Positions 43,958 to 52,719 of a stretch of DNA of 64,000 nucleotides are shown here, in pieces (the first letter of the stretch is position 1; the number at the start of each line of letters is the position of its first letter). A program made the position numbers and the translations under genes. The notes under the pieces were generated by a model. That model saw only the letters and a list, made by a program, of their open reading frames with translations. It made no database searches and was not told where the DNA came from. The stretch comes from RGIG2134 sp964461115 (lineage in GTDB: Bacteria > Cyanobacteriota > Vampirovibrionia > Gastranaerophilales > Gastranaerophilaceae): the NCBI GenBank assembly GCA_964461115.1, contig CAYWSX010000010.1, positions 1-64,000 of the forward strand, read 5' to 3'.

Positions 43958-44989
43958 ATGAAAATTAATTATCCCCCGGTAAATCCTAATCTTTTTAACG
44001 AAAAAACTAAAAATGGCGGTCCGTCATTTGGCAGTTTGTTGCGAGCGAGTCCGGGACGATATATAACAACGAGTTCTTTTTATCGTGATTCGAAGGCTCT
44101 TTTATGTGTTGCTGATAATCTGCAACATTCGTTTCCGCGCGGTGCGACGGTTTTGGATTATGCATGCTCTAATGGAGAAGAGGCAATTTCGTTGTTTACA
44201 ATGTTGAATGACCGTGCAAAATTTTCAATTATTGGAGTTGATCCGTGCCGTGATGTTATAAATTTAGCTAAAAAAGGAGTCCATTCTGTATTTTCAGGCT
44301 ATAGTGATTCTTTTTTATTGAAAAATTCTCGAGATATTACAGATTGTCAGCAGCGGCGGTTGCGTGATTTATTTTATTCTGTGATGGAACCGGCTCCGGA
44401 ACCGAAAAAACCTTTGAACTTTGGATTGTTTTTTATTCACTTGCGTGATTCAATGGATGACTTTATTCAAAGATATGTAAAAATTAAAGATGAATTTAAT
44501 GGGAAATTACAGTTTAAAATCGGGAATATAAAAAATATTAATAAAGTTCAAACAGACGGTGATGTTGGTGCAATTCTTTTTCGTAACGCTTTTTACCACC
44601 TTATGAGCGATAATACGCAGGATTTTTTTGGAAAAAAAATACATTATCGTTTCTCTGAAACAGTTGATAAAGATAAAGTTGCGGCGCGAATTATAAAAAA
44701 AGTCGGAGATAAACTTTCTGTGGGCGGGACTTTTTCGATTGGAGAGCACATAAATGACCATATCTTCTTAGCAAATAGATTTGTTCCTGAAAATAGAACT
44801 TTTAACCTAAGTGAGTCACCTTTTTACAACTCGGATATGACATTGGTTCATGATATAAAACTTATGGGCTCCCCTATTTGCCATGCTATGAAAGAGGATG
44901 GACGATTTGAAATAATGCAATACTCTGATGTAGCTTATCACAATGTGTCGATGAGGTGTCCAACGGTTTGGAAAAAGATTAGAAATTAA
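43958..44989 (+). CDS. CheR-like SAM-dependent methyltransferase
   Basis: 343 residues from ATG 43958; a TTG two codons earlier is unlikely. The SAM-binding 'VLDYACSNGEEAISLF' matches the CheR motif ('CSxGEE'), followed by 'FSIIGVDPCRDVINLAKKG'. 'GAILFRNAFYHL' is the usual 'RNvl.yf' CheR strand. The N-terminal region has a short 'GPSFGS' box like the one at 14184. CheR methylates chemoreceptor glutamates, but this protein lacks the CheR N-terminal helical domain, so the substrate may differ. It overlaps the convergent rsmI by four bases. Confidence 0.7.
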   Translation: MKINYPPVNPNLFNEKTKNGGPSFGSLLRASPGRYITTSSFYRDSKALLCVADNLQHSFPRGATVLDYACSNGEEAISLFTMLNDRAKFSIIGVDPCRDVINLAKKGVHSVFSGYSDSFLLKNSRDITDCQQRRLRDLFYSVMEPAPEPKKPLNFGLFFIHLRDSMDDFIQRYVKIKDEFNGKLQFKIGNIKNINKVQTDGDVGAILFRNAFYHLMSDNTQDFFGKKIHYRFSETVDKDKVAARIIKKVGDKLSVGGTFSIGEHINDHIFLANRFVPENRTFNLSESPFYNSDMTLVHDIKLMGSPICHAMKEDGRFEIMQYSDVAYHNVSMRCPTVWKKIRN

Positions 44990-45807
44990 TCATTATTTTT
45001 TGCAGTCAATTGATAAACAGCGTTTTTATTCACATTAAACAGTGACGAAAGAATTACCGAAATATCTTTTGCAGAATATCCTTTTGTCGTTAAAATTTTA
45101 ATTTTTTCTTCCAGATCAGCAGAGCTAAATTTTTCTTCGGGCTTTTTGTAGAGCATGACAACAATTTCACCCTTTGGTTCTTTGGCTTTGAAGTGAGCAG
45201 TTAATTCTTCGGCGCTTCCGACACGAATTTCTTCGTAAATCTTTGTAAGTTCGCGTCCTACTGCGGCTTTTGCGTCCGAGCCGCGTAGTTTTGTAATGTT
45301 TTCAAGGGTTTTTACAAGTCTGTTGGGAGATTCGTAAAATATTAAATCAACGTTGGAATATTTGGTAAAAACTTTTTCTTGTTCAGAGTTCGTACGTCCG
45401 ATAAACCCGTAAAATGCGTAGTCTTCGTCTTCTTTTTGAACTGCGGATAAGAATGTTGAGACAGCACACGCCCCGCTTATCGGTGAAACTTTTATTCCTT
45501 TTTTATAAAGCTCGTTGACTAAAACTCTTCCCGGGTCTGACACACAAGGAGTTCCTGCGTCGGATATGAGGGCAATTTTCATTCCGCTTTCCAAATCTGA
45601 GACAATTCTTTCTAATTGTTCTTTTTCGTTGAATTTGTGGTACGCAATGAGCTTGTTCGAGATTTCAAAGCGCGATAAAAGCTTGCTGCTAACGCGTTTG
45701 TCTTCGCAGAGGATATAATCAGACTCTTTTAGAGTTTTTACGGCGCGAGGTGTCATGTCGTCAAGATTGCCTATGGGCGTTGCGACAGTGTATAAAATTC
45801 CTGCCAT
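44986..45807 (-). CDS. rsmI: 16S rRNA (cytidine-1402 2'-O) methyltransferase
   Basis: 273 residues, tetrapyrrole-methylase fold. The signature 'VATPIGNLDDMTPRAVKTL' is followed by 'ILCEDKR', 'ALISDAGTPCVSDPG' and 'YGFIGR'. It methylates the 2'-O of C1402 in the ribosomal decoding centre. The C-terminal extra domain ('KIKILTTKGYSAKDISVILSS') is a small helical tail. Its ATG shares an A with the stop of the preceding gene on the same strand. Confidence 0.95.
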   Translation of the reverse strand: MAGILYTVATPIGNLDDMTPRAVKTLKESDYILCEDKRVSSKLLSRFEISNKLIAYHKFNEKEQLERIVSDLESGMKIALISDAGTPCVSDPGRVLVNELYKKGIKVSPISGACAVSTFLSAVQKEDEDYAFYGFIGRTNSEQEKVFTKYSNVDLIFYESPNRLVKTLENITKLRGSDAKAAVGRELTKIYEEIRVGSAEELTAHFKAKEPKGEIVVMLYKKPEEKFSSADLEEKIKILTTKGYSAKDISVILSSLFNVNKNAVYQLTAKNND

Positions 45808-46103
45808 TATGTGAAACTCAATCTCTTTCTTGATAAAATAGGGTTAGTCGTAAATCCGCTAAGGGTCTTGTAAATCCCTGTTTCGAACAAAACTTTATCA
45901 ACGCAGGGCGTAGTGTTTGTAATGTGAAGTTCGGCATTATTAAACAGTGCCAGTTTCTGCAAATCAAGCAGCGTGTAGAGGCTTTTTAAATTAAAATCCT
46001 GCACATCAGAAAAATCAAGGTTAATATGCTTGTTTTCTTCGATGTGAAGCGAGTTTAGGAGTGTTTTATCCTCAAATAATTTATTTGCAAAAATAGTATC
46101 CAT
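45807..46103 (-). CDS. STAS-like (anti-sigma factor antagonist-like) protein
   Basis: 98 residues from ATG 46103 ('MDTIFANKLFEDK'); a TTG at 46148 would add 15 residues. Short alternating pattern: 'LHIEENKHINLDFSDVQDFNLKSLYTLLDLQKLALFNNAELHITNT', where 'DFSDVQ..N.KSL' corresponds to the STAS 'Ds.g' helix start, although the usual phosphorylated Ser is not present in the classical position. It may act in a partner-switch system; no RsbW-like kinase is adjacent. Overlaps the start of rsmI (TAATG). Confidence 0.5.
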   Translation of the reverse strand: MDTIFANKLFEDKTLLNSLHIEENKHINLDFSDVQDFNLKSLYTLLDLQKLALFNNAELHITNTTPCVDKVLFETGIYKTLSGFTTNPILSRKRLSFT

Positions 46104-46449
46104 AAAATTTAAAGTCTCTTTCCCTGTGCCTTTACTATACCTTAGCAAACTGTTTTCAAAAATCGTTTGAGCGGAGGATTTTGAGTGAGGAGGAGAGGAG
46201 ATTTTTTCTCCTACTCACGCAAAAAGACTACTATGTTTGGATTAGAGGGATTGACGAGATGAAAATCTTACTGCTGCAATAGGATACAGCTGCTTATAGA
46301 CCAAAAGGTTTAGACCGATAAATACACCCTTTTCTTCGCTAAATTAAACCTTAATGTCGATGAGTCCTCCTCCAAACAGAGGTAATATCAATAGTGTGAA
46401 AGAACGAATTGTATTCATCGTGTAAATATAAAAACTTTAGGGGGAGTAA
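46104..46449. other. Non-coding region upstream of the regulator-kinase-flagellar operon
   Basis: About 346 bases with no gene. It contains a purine-rich double hairpin at 46185-46218, a small stem CCTC-CAAACA-GAGG before the start, and AGGGGGAG as ribosome site at the right end. The divergent promoters of the STAS-like gene and the response regulator should lie here; TATAGT on the minus strand near 46133 is a -10 candidate. Confidence 0.4.
46185..46218 (+). promoter_or_regulatory. Purine-rich hairpin, possible leader structure
   Basis: GTGAG-G-AGGAG pairs with CTCCT-A-CTCAC (one mismatch), and alternatively AGGAGA pairs with TCTCCT around a T-loop. The two pairings exclude each other. The left arm contains anti-Shine-Dalgarno-like AGGAGG repeats. 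No T-run follows on either strand, so it is not a classical terminator. Confidence 0.4.
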
Positions 46450-47160
46450 ATGAGAAGAATCGGAGAATTCAAAAAGAAAGCAAGAATTATTCTTGTTGAT
46501 GACAATTTCGATCACTTGTCAGGAGTGAGAGAGCTTATTGATTTGGAAAGCAATTTTGATGTTATTGCGACAGCAACAAATGCTAACGTTGGTATTTCGT
46601 TAATCAAAAAATACCGTCCTGATATCGTCCTTATGGACATCAATATGCCTGAAAAAGACGGTCTTTCCGCTATTCAGGAAATTGAAAAATTGGAATTGGG
46701 CGTAAAAGTTATTGCGCTTACAGGATATGATGATCCTGATTTGATTTTCCGCGCAATGAAAATCGGTGCTAAAGGCTATATCTTAAAAACTATGGCATCT
46801 GCACAATTAATCTATGCAATCGAAGAAGTTGCTAACGGAAAAATCTATTTGCCGTCTGCATTATCTTCAAGATTTTTCGATTACTTCCAAAAATCATTCA
46901 AAGAGGAAGCAAACGAAATTTCAGACGAAGACAACCTTCTTACATACCTCACGGCTCGTGAAGAAGAAGTGTTGGAGCTTTTGACTCAAGGCGTCACTTA
47001 TAAAGGCGTTGCAGCTCAATTGTTCATCTCTGAAACAACTGTTAAAACTCACGTTAACAATATTTTCCAAAAATTACAGGTTAACGACAGAACGCAAGCT
47101 GTCTTGTACGCTTTAAACAACGGCTTTGGCAGCAAAAGAAGAATGAAAGTTGCAATTTAG
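46450..47160 (+). CDS. NarL/FixJ-type response regulator
   Basis: 236 residues with strong Shine-Dalgarno AGGGGGAG. Receiver domain (about 10-130) with Asp17/Asp18 and phospho-acceptor Asp63 ('IVLMDINMPEKDG'). LuxR-type HTH (about 163-225): 'LTAREEEVLELLTQGVTYKGVAAQLF', then 'TVKTHVNNIFQKLQV'. It lies 41 bases before the kinase gene and then the flagellar genes, so it may control their expression. Confidence 0.9.
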   Translation: MRRIGEFKKKARIILVDDNFDHLSGVRELIDLESNFDVIATATNANVGISLIKKYRPDIVLMDINMPEKDGLSAIQEIEKLELGVKVIALTGYDDPDLIFRAMKIGAKGYILKTMASAQLIYAIEEVANGKIYLPSALSSRFFDYFQKSFKEEANEISDEDNLLTYLTAREEEVLELLTQGVTYKGVAAQLFISETTVKTHVNNIFQKLQVNDRTQAVLYALNNGFGSKRRMKVAI

Positions 47161-47201
47161 GGAGCAGCTTTTAAACTCAGCATAGCTGAAAGATTAGGGA
47201 T

Positions 47202-48467
47202 ATGAAAAAATTCAAGCCAAAGAAAAATCTTCTCAAAGATTTTATATTTAACAACGAAATGAAACAAGCGAGTGAGCAAACTGTAAAAAGTTTGCTCCGC
47301 TCGATAGTTGAGCCTGTTATTGAGAGCAATTCCGAGGGAGTTGTTCTTGTAAGGCTGTTCGATACAAAAGGGCTTGACGGATTATTAAAGAGACTCGAGT
47401 TTTCTAAGGCAGGAATTTATTTCTACTCTGATATGGGCGAAAATGTTGTAAATGTGGCTGAAGAAGATATCTGGGAAAAAACAGAATTTGCAATCGTGCT
47501 TGCACCAAGATACTGTGCGGCTTTGGTGTGGGATTACAGCGAATCAGAGATTGAAGGTTATACAAATATTAATTTTTACCTGAATACGCGTAGAATTCAG
47601 GAAATTTTAAAGCTTGTTATAGACAATTCACGCATAGATTTTATGCCTGATGTAGAGCCGTATTCTCTTGAGAGACGGGAAAACGAACTTATGTGCGACG
47701 CGCTTTACAAGGTGGTGGATTGTTTAAATGACGCTGTTTTGGAGAGACATATTACGGCGGAAACAGGTGCTGTAAAAGTTGAAAAACCTGCTTGTGCAGA
47801 ACTTTCAGATGATGTGAAAAAGATTATACACGAAATCAGAAATAATACTGCTGTTGTAAATCTTCACGCAAGAATTATTGAAAAAAGAGCAGAAAAAATT
47901 GAAAGTGAAGAAACTGATAAAATTTTGAAGGCTAAAGAAGTTATTGAAAAAGCCTCAAAAACAGTTAATGTGCTGCTTGAAGATTTGAGATGCAAATGCG
48001 AAACAAAAAAACAAACTTTGAATGTAAAAGATTTGGCGGAAACAGTTATCGAACTTTCTGAGCCGAAGCTTTTGGAAAAAAATATAAATGTAGAGACAGA
48101 TTTGAAAAATATCGACGTTTCGGTTGATGAGACGCGAGTTTTAGGCGTGTTATTAAATATAGTAAACAACGCGGTTTATGCCCTAAATAAAAATGGTAAG
48201 TTAATGGTAAAAAATGCCGTAAACGCGGATGGGACAGTATCTTTGTTCGTGGAAAACAACGGTGAGGCAATTCCTGACGAGTTTCAGGAAAAAATTTTCG
48301 AGGAAGGTTTCAGTACAAAAAAAGCGGACGGAGGCTCAGGACTTGGGCTTGGTATTGCTAAAGCCTCGATGAAAACTATGGGTGGAGACTTAAAATTGGT
48401 CAGCTCAGGGACTGGTTCAACAATTTTTGAGATTAAAATGCAAGAAGCGGAAGGAGGACAAAAATAA
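47202..48467 (+). CDS. Histidine kinase, probable partner of the upstream regulator
   Basis: 421 residues, soluble. An N-terminal sensory region of about 195 residues ('VVLVRLFDTKGLDGLLKRLEF') is not clearly assigned. The phospho-acceptor is His210 in 'IIHEIRNNTAVVNLHARII'. The HATPase domain has the N box 'NIVNNAVYAL', G1 'VENNGEAIPDEFQEKIFEEGFSTK' and G2 'GSGLGLGIA'. It should phosphorylate the regulator at 46450. The stop shares its last A with the flgB start, binding the signal system to the flagellar operon. Confidence 0.88.
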   Translation: MKKFKPKKNLLKDFIFNNEMKQASEQTVKSLLRSIVEPVIESNSEGVVLVRLFDTKGLDGLLKRLEFSKAGIYFYSDMGENVVNVAEEDIWEKTEFAIVLAPRYCAALVWDYSESEIEGYTNINFYLNTRRIQEILKLVIDNSRIDFMPDVEPYSLERRENELMCDALYKVVDCLNDAVLERHITAETGAVKVEKPACAELSDDVKKIIHEIRNNTAVVNLHARIIEKRAEKIESEETDKILKAKEVIEKASKTVNVLLEDLRCKCETKKQTLNVKDLAETVIELSEPKLLEKNINVETDLKNIDVSVDETRVLGVLLNIVNNAVYALNKNGKLMVKNAVNADGTVSLFVENNGEAIPDEFQEKIFEEGFSTKKADGGSGLGLGIAKASMKTMGGDLKLVSSGTGSTIFEIKMQEAEGGQK

Positions 48468-48925
48468 TGGATATGCTTACAAACAGAGCTATGGATGTGG
48501 CGAAACTCGCGCTTGACGGGCTTATACAACGTCAGCAAGCAATCGCTTCCAACACTGCAAACGCCATGACGCCTAACTATCAGCGTAAGGACATTGTTTT
48601 TGAAGACCAATTGCAAGCAATGCTTCAAAAAGATGACGAAAAACAAAGTATAAAGGCAATAAACAGCGCATACTATGCCCATTCAAGCCTGGATACTGTT
48701 TCACCCGTTAAAGATTTGACGTTATTGAACCAAAACAGCTTTGACGGTTACAAACCTGAAATTATTCAAGATTATTCCGGAATGAACCCTGAAACGGGCA
48801 ATAATGTCAATGTTGAGGCAGAAATGATGGATATGGCAAAGGCAGGTTTGCAATACAACACACTGGCGACACTGGAAGGCAGAATGTTCCAGCAAATGTC
48901 CGAAGTAATTAAGAGTGGAGGGTAA
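48467..48925 (+). CDS. flgB: Flagellar rod protein FlgB
   Basis: 152 residues with N-terminal 'MDVAKLALDGLIQRQQAIASNTANAMTPNYQRKDI', the conserved rod/hook family start ('ANaxTPnY'), and C-terminal 'VEAEMMDMAKAGLQYNTLATL', which coils with the N terminus. It forms the proximal rod, linking FliE to FlgC. Starts with the TAATG overlap after the kinase. Confidence 0.95.
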   Translation: MDMLTNRAMDVAKLALDGLIQRQQAIASNTANAMTPNYQRKDIVFEDQLQAMLQKDDEKQSIKAINSAYYAHSSLDTVSPVKDLTLLNQNSFDGYKPEIIQDYSGMNPETGNNVNVEAEMMDMAKAGLQYNTLATLEGRMFQQMSEVIKSGG

Positions 48926-48929
48926 TTAG

Positions 48930-49436
48930 ATGAGTTTTAACGTATTTGATGTTTCTGCGACGGGAATGTACGCGCAAAGACTGAAAATGGACACAATTTC
49001 AAGCAACGTAGCAAACGTTAATACTACTCGCAACCCTGACGGTTCGCCGGGTGTATACGTGAAAAAAGACGTGACTTTCAAGGCAATTTATAATGATAAA
49101 TTGTCAAATTCGGCTCCTTCGTTTCCAAATGGGAGCCACCAGGCGCGTTACAGCCAAAACAGCGGGCAAATGTTCTTGTCAGGCGGGGTTTCGTTTGATG
49201 AGCAAAATCTGGCTCAAGGTGTTGGTGTAGCAGAAATTGCCGACGCAAAGGATCCGTTCAAGACTGTTTATGACCCGTCTCATCCGGATGCAGATGTTGA
49301 GGGTTATGTGAAGCTTCCTAATGTAAATATTGTGGAAGAAATGGTCGGAATGATTTCGGCTTCACGTGCTTATGAAGCAAACGCAGCCGCAGCGGAAACA
49401 ACTAAAGCAATGCTTCAGTCTGCTCTCAAAATTTAA
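48930..49436 (+). CDS. flgC: Flagellar rod protein FlgC
   Basis: 168 residues with the rod motif 'SATGMYAQRLKMDTISSNVANVNTTRNPDG' at the start and 'EEMVGMISASRAYEANAAAAETTKAMLQSALKI' at the end. Longer than many FlgC proteins because of an internal insertion. It lies on the rod after FlgB. Only four bases separate it from flgB, with GGAGGG as ribosome site. Confidence 0.95.
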   Translation: MSFNVFDVSATGMYAQRLKMDTISSNVANVNTTRNPDGSPGVYVKKDVTFKAIYNDKLSNSAPSFPNGSHQARYSQNSGQMFLSGGVSFDEQNLAQGVGVAEIADAKDPFKTVYDPSHPDADVEGYVKLPNVNIVEEMVGMISASRAYEANAAAAETTKAMLQSALKI

Positions 49437-49454
49437 CGATAAATCGAGGTAATT

Positions 49455-49991
49455 ATGGTACAAGGTTTAGGTAACGGTTTTATAGGTTCAAATTCAATCA
49501 GCGACTTTAACAGAGTCTTTAATTCACAGCTGCAAAATGTGGATAAGGGGTTTGATCAAGCTTCTATGACGAATTTCGATGAAATTCTCGAGGCTAAAAA
49601 CCAAGAGGCGCGTATTCACATGGCTAATCCTTTGAAAACAGGGATTGAAATAAACGCCGGAAATGTGAATATTCCTAATTTTGATACTTCTTCCGTAAAC
49701 GGTATTCAAACTGCGGATAATATAACTTCTGTGCAGAAAGTTCACTCAAATTCAGAAGTAGCAAATACTATGAACCATTTTTCGAGCAGCTTTTCAGACG
49801 GATTGAGTAATATAAACGCAAAACAATTAGACGCGCAAGGTGCGGTTGAAACTCTTGCTGCGGGCGGAGATATAAGCGTGCATGAAGTTATGATTGCGGC
49901 GGAAAAAGCGAATCTTTCCATGCAAATGGGCTTGCAATTAAGAAACAAAATTCTTGCGGCTTACAACGAACTCTACAATGTTCGAATATAG
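49455..49991 (+). CDS. fliE: Flagellar hook-basal body protein FliE, with long N-terminal extension
   Basis: 178 residues, against about 100 for typical FliE. The last 70 residues carry the FliE core ('GDISVHEVMIAAEKANLSMQMGLQLRNKILAAYNELYNVRI'). The first 100 are an unusual Asn/Ser/Phe-rich extension. FliE joins the MS ring (FliF) to the rod. A ribosome site (GAGG) precedes ATG 49455. Confidence 0.9.
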   Translation: MVQGLGNGFIGSNSISDFNRVFNSQLQNVDKGFDQASMTNFDEILEAKNQEARIHMANPLKTGIEINAGNVNIPNFDTSSVNGIQTADNITSVQKVHSNSEVANTMNHFSSSFSDGLSNINAKQLDAQGAVETLAAGGDISVHEVMIAAEKANLSMQMGLQLRNKILAAYNELYNVRI

Positions 49992-50092
49992 TCAGGATTT
50001 GAGAGCAGTCAAGAGTTTAAGCAAACGTTACATATTTGAAACGTACATAAAATAAATATATAGTATTATTATCAATCATAAGGGATAAAGTC

Positions 50093-51682
50093 TTGAACAA
50101 CAATTATTTTAAGTTAATATTGGAAGATTTGAAGAAATTATGGAGTGGGTTGGATATCGGACAAAAGTTCGGGCTCACTGCTCTTGTTGCAATTACCCTT
50201 GTTGCTGTTACTTTTCTGGTTATGAAATCAACAGAGCCTAACTGGTCTGTTTTATATTCGGATTTGAGCGAATCGGATGTTGTTTCGGTATCTGAAAGTT
50301 TGAAAAAGAGCGGATATCCGGTAAAAGTCAGCAAAGATAAAAAAGCCGTTCTTGTCCCTTCAAATATGCAGGATGACTTGAGACTTTATGTTGCTGAAAA
50401 TGACCTTATTCAAGATAAAACGCAGGGTTTTGAGTTGTTAGACGGCTTGGAGCTTGGTTCTACAGATTTTAAAAATCAATTGACAAAACAAAGAATTTTT
50501 CAGGGCGAATTAACCCGTTCAATTGAAAGAATAAACGGTGTTTCTAAGGCTAGAGTTCAGATTGCAGAGCCGGAGCGTTCTGTGTTCTCGGATAAAGACG
50601 AGGCGCCTACTGCTTCTGTAATGCTTATTCTTGAGCCCGGCTATCGGATGAAAACAGAGCAGGTTAAGGCTATTAAAAATCTTGTTGCTTATGCTGTGCC
50701 CAGAATGACGCCTGACAGAGTGTTTTTGACAGACCAAAGCGGAAACAGTTTGACTGATGAAGTCGGAAAAAATTCGGGTGACATAGAAAGCTATAAATCA
50801 AATGTAGAAACGCAGACAGCGAAGAAAGTTCAGTCAGTTTTGGAGAAAATTGTCGGAAAAGGCAACGTTTCCGTTCAAGTCAGCGCAGATATAGATTTTA
50901 ATTCGGCAAAAGCAACTATTGAAAGCTATATTCCTGTTGACGGTAAAACTGAGGGTGTTTTGACTTCGTCTCAAAGCGAAACGGAGCTTTATGACAATCC
51001 AAACTCTTCTGCGGCTTCTTCTGCGGCGACAACTACAGCAACAGAAGCTGCTCAAAAGAAAAATTTAAACTATCAAAAGCAAAAAAATCTTACAAATTAC
51101 AGTGTTTCTAAGGAAATTAAACAGGTTATCTACGCGCCGGGCTCAATTAAGAGAATGACTATCGCGGTGGCGGTTAACAAAATACTTACAACTCAAGAGA
51201 AAAAAGAATTGAACGAGCTTGTTGTTTCTGCAAGCGGCGTTGATGCGAACAGAGGCGATGCAGTTACGATTTCCAGTTTGCAATTCTCGGGCTTGGCAGA
51301 AGAGCAGGCGGCGCAGGCTAACCTTGATAAAGAAGTGAAAAGTGCTTCTGCATTGAAAATGTGGCTTAACGAAATTGCACCTATGCTGGTTATTCTTATT
51401 CTCGGTTTGGCTGCGATATTCACATTCAAATCTTTGTTCAAAGGTGTCGGTTCATCGGCAGTTGCATATTTGCCGCAGGAAGATATGGGCGGCGGGGCTG
51501 AATACGAGCATTATCCAAGTATTAAAGACGAGCTTGGCGACTTGTCCGATATCGAGTCTCTGCCTCAGCTTGAGGCGAAGCTTGATCCTGAACTCGAGCG
51601 TATCAAAAACGATTTGAACGAAACTATCTTGAACGACACGGCGGAAGCTACCAGATTATTGATTTCTTATATTAGGGATTAA
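50093..51682 (+). CDS. fliF: Flagellar MS-ring protein FliF
   Basis: 529 residues from a TTG start (50093); AAGGGAT lies upstream and no better start gives the expected length. Two membrane segments: residues about 24-46 ('LTALVAITLVAVTFLVM') and near 425-445 ('MLVILILGLAAIFTFKSLF'). The ring-building region contains 'LARSIERINGVSKARVQIAEPERSVF'-like strands and 'PASVMLILEPG'-type sequence. It is the membrane base of the flagellum and recruits FliG through its C terminus. Confidence 0.93.
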   Translation: MNNNYFKLILEDLKKLWSGLDIGQKFGLTALVAITLVAVTFLVMKSTEPNWSVLYSDLSESDVVSVSESLKKSGYPVKVSKDKKAVLVPSNMQDDLRLYVAENDLIQDKTQGFELLDGLELGSTDFKNQLTKQRIFQGELTRSIERINGVSKARVQIAEPERSVFSDKDEAPTASVMLILEPGYRMKTEQVKAIKNLVAYAVPRMTPDRVFLTDQSGNSLTDEVGKNSGDIESYKSNVETQTAKKVQSVLEKIVGKGNVSVQVSADIDFNSAKATIESYIPVDGKTEGVLTSSQSETELYDNPNSSAASSAATTTATEAAQKKNLNYQKQKNLTNYSVSKEIKQVIYAPGSIKRMTIAVAVNKILTTQEKKELNELVVSASGVDANRGDAVTISSLQFSGLAEEQAAQANLDKEVKSASALKMWLNEIAPMLVILILGLAAIFTFKSLFKGVGSSAVAYLPQEDMGGGAEYEHYPSIKDELGDLSDIESLPQLEAKLDPELERIKNDLNETILNDTAEATRLLISYIRD

Positions 51683-51684
51683 AA

Positions 51685-52719
51685 ATGACACAACCTCAAT
51701 CAACAGTGAATTTTGACTATATGACACCGACGCAGAAGGTAGCGGCGCTTATGATTGCGCTTGGTCCCAGCACGGCGTCAGAAATCATGAAAAATATTAC
51801 CGACGAAGATTTGCTTGAGCAAATCACGTTCGATATTGCGAGTTTGAACAAGATTCCGACTGATATTTTAAACGGTATTTTAGAAGAGTTTCATACAATT
51901 TTTTTAGCAAGTGACTACCTTCAATCAGGTGGTATGAACTATGCACAGACTCTTTTGGAGAAGGCTTACGGTCCTGATAAAGCGGGTAATATCTTGGACA
52001 GATTAGTTACGTTGATGAATACCAACCCGTTCCAGTTTTTTAATGACGCAGACCCTTCTCAGCTTGCGACATCGTTTCAAAATGAAAATCCGCAGCTTAT
52101 TGCGTTGATTTTGGCGTATTTGAAACCAGAGCATTCGGCAAAAGTTTTAAATTTCCTGCCTTCAAGCGTTCAGGCTGCTGTTGCTATAAAAATTGCGGAT
52201 ATGAATACCACTAACCCTGAAATTCTTGCGGAAGTCGAGAAAATTGTAGAAAGCAAATTCTCTTCTCTGGTTGTTCAAGACTTCTCTAAAACGGGTGGTG
52301 TTTCTTCGTTGGCTAACATCTTGAACAGGGCAGACAGGGCGACAGAACGTAATGTTATTGAGCTTTTGGAAGTTCAAAATCCTGAACTCGCTGAAGAGGT
52401 TCGTGAGTTGATGTTCGTATTTGAAGATATTATCAAGATTGAAGACAGAGATATTCAGCGTGTGCTTCGTGAAGTTGATACAAAAGACCTTGCGATGTCT
52501 CTTAAAGGTGCCAGAGAAGATATTAAAGATAAAATTATGCGCAACATGTCCGAAAGAGCGCAAGCAATGCTTTCCGAGGATATGGAATACATGGGACCTG
52601 TCAGAGCTAAGAGCGTTCAAGAGGTTCAGACAAAAATTGTCAGCGTAATCCGAACTCTTGAGGCTGCGGGTGAAATATTTATTGTCAGAGAATCTCAAGA
52701 GGATGAGTTAATTGAGTAG
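51685..52719 (+). CDS. fliG: Flagellar motor switch protein FliG
   Basis: 344 residues. N-terminal 'TPTQKVAALMIALGPSTASEIMKNI' (FliF-binding), middle 'EIMK'-type armadillo segments and C-terminal 'FVFEDIIKIEDRDIQRVLREVDTKDLAMSLKGAREDIKDKIMRNMSERA', the torque region with charged residues facing the stator. Follows fliF by two bases. Confidence 0.96.
   Translation: MTQPQSTVNFDYMTPTQKVAALMIALGPSTASEIMKNITDEDLLEQITFDIASLNKIPTDILNGILEEFHTIFLASDYLQSGGMNYAQTLLEKAYGPDKAGNILDRLVTLMNTNPFQFFNDADPSQLATSFQNENPQLIALILAYLKPEHSAKVLNFLPSSVQAAVAIKIADMNTTNPEILAEVEKIVESKFSSLVVQDFSKTGGVSSLANILNRADRATERNVIELLEVQNPELAEEVRELMFVFEDIIKIEDRDIQRVLREVDTKDLAMSLKGAREDIKDKIMRNMSERAQAMLSEDMEYMGPVRAKSVQEVQTKIVSVIRTLEAAGEIFIVRESQEDELIE

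Noticed and set aside
46185..46218. Terminator for the STAS-like gene or the preceding region
   Set aside because: The hairpin has no T-run on the plus or minus strand and lies upstream of both divergent genes.
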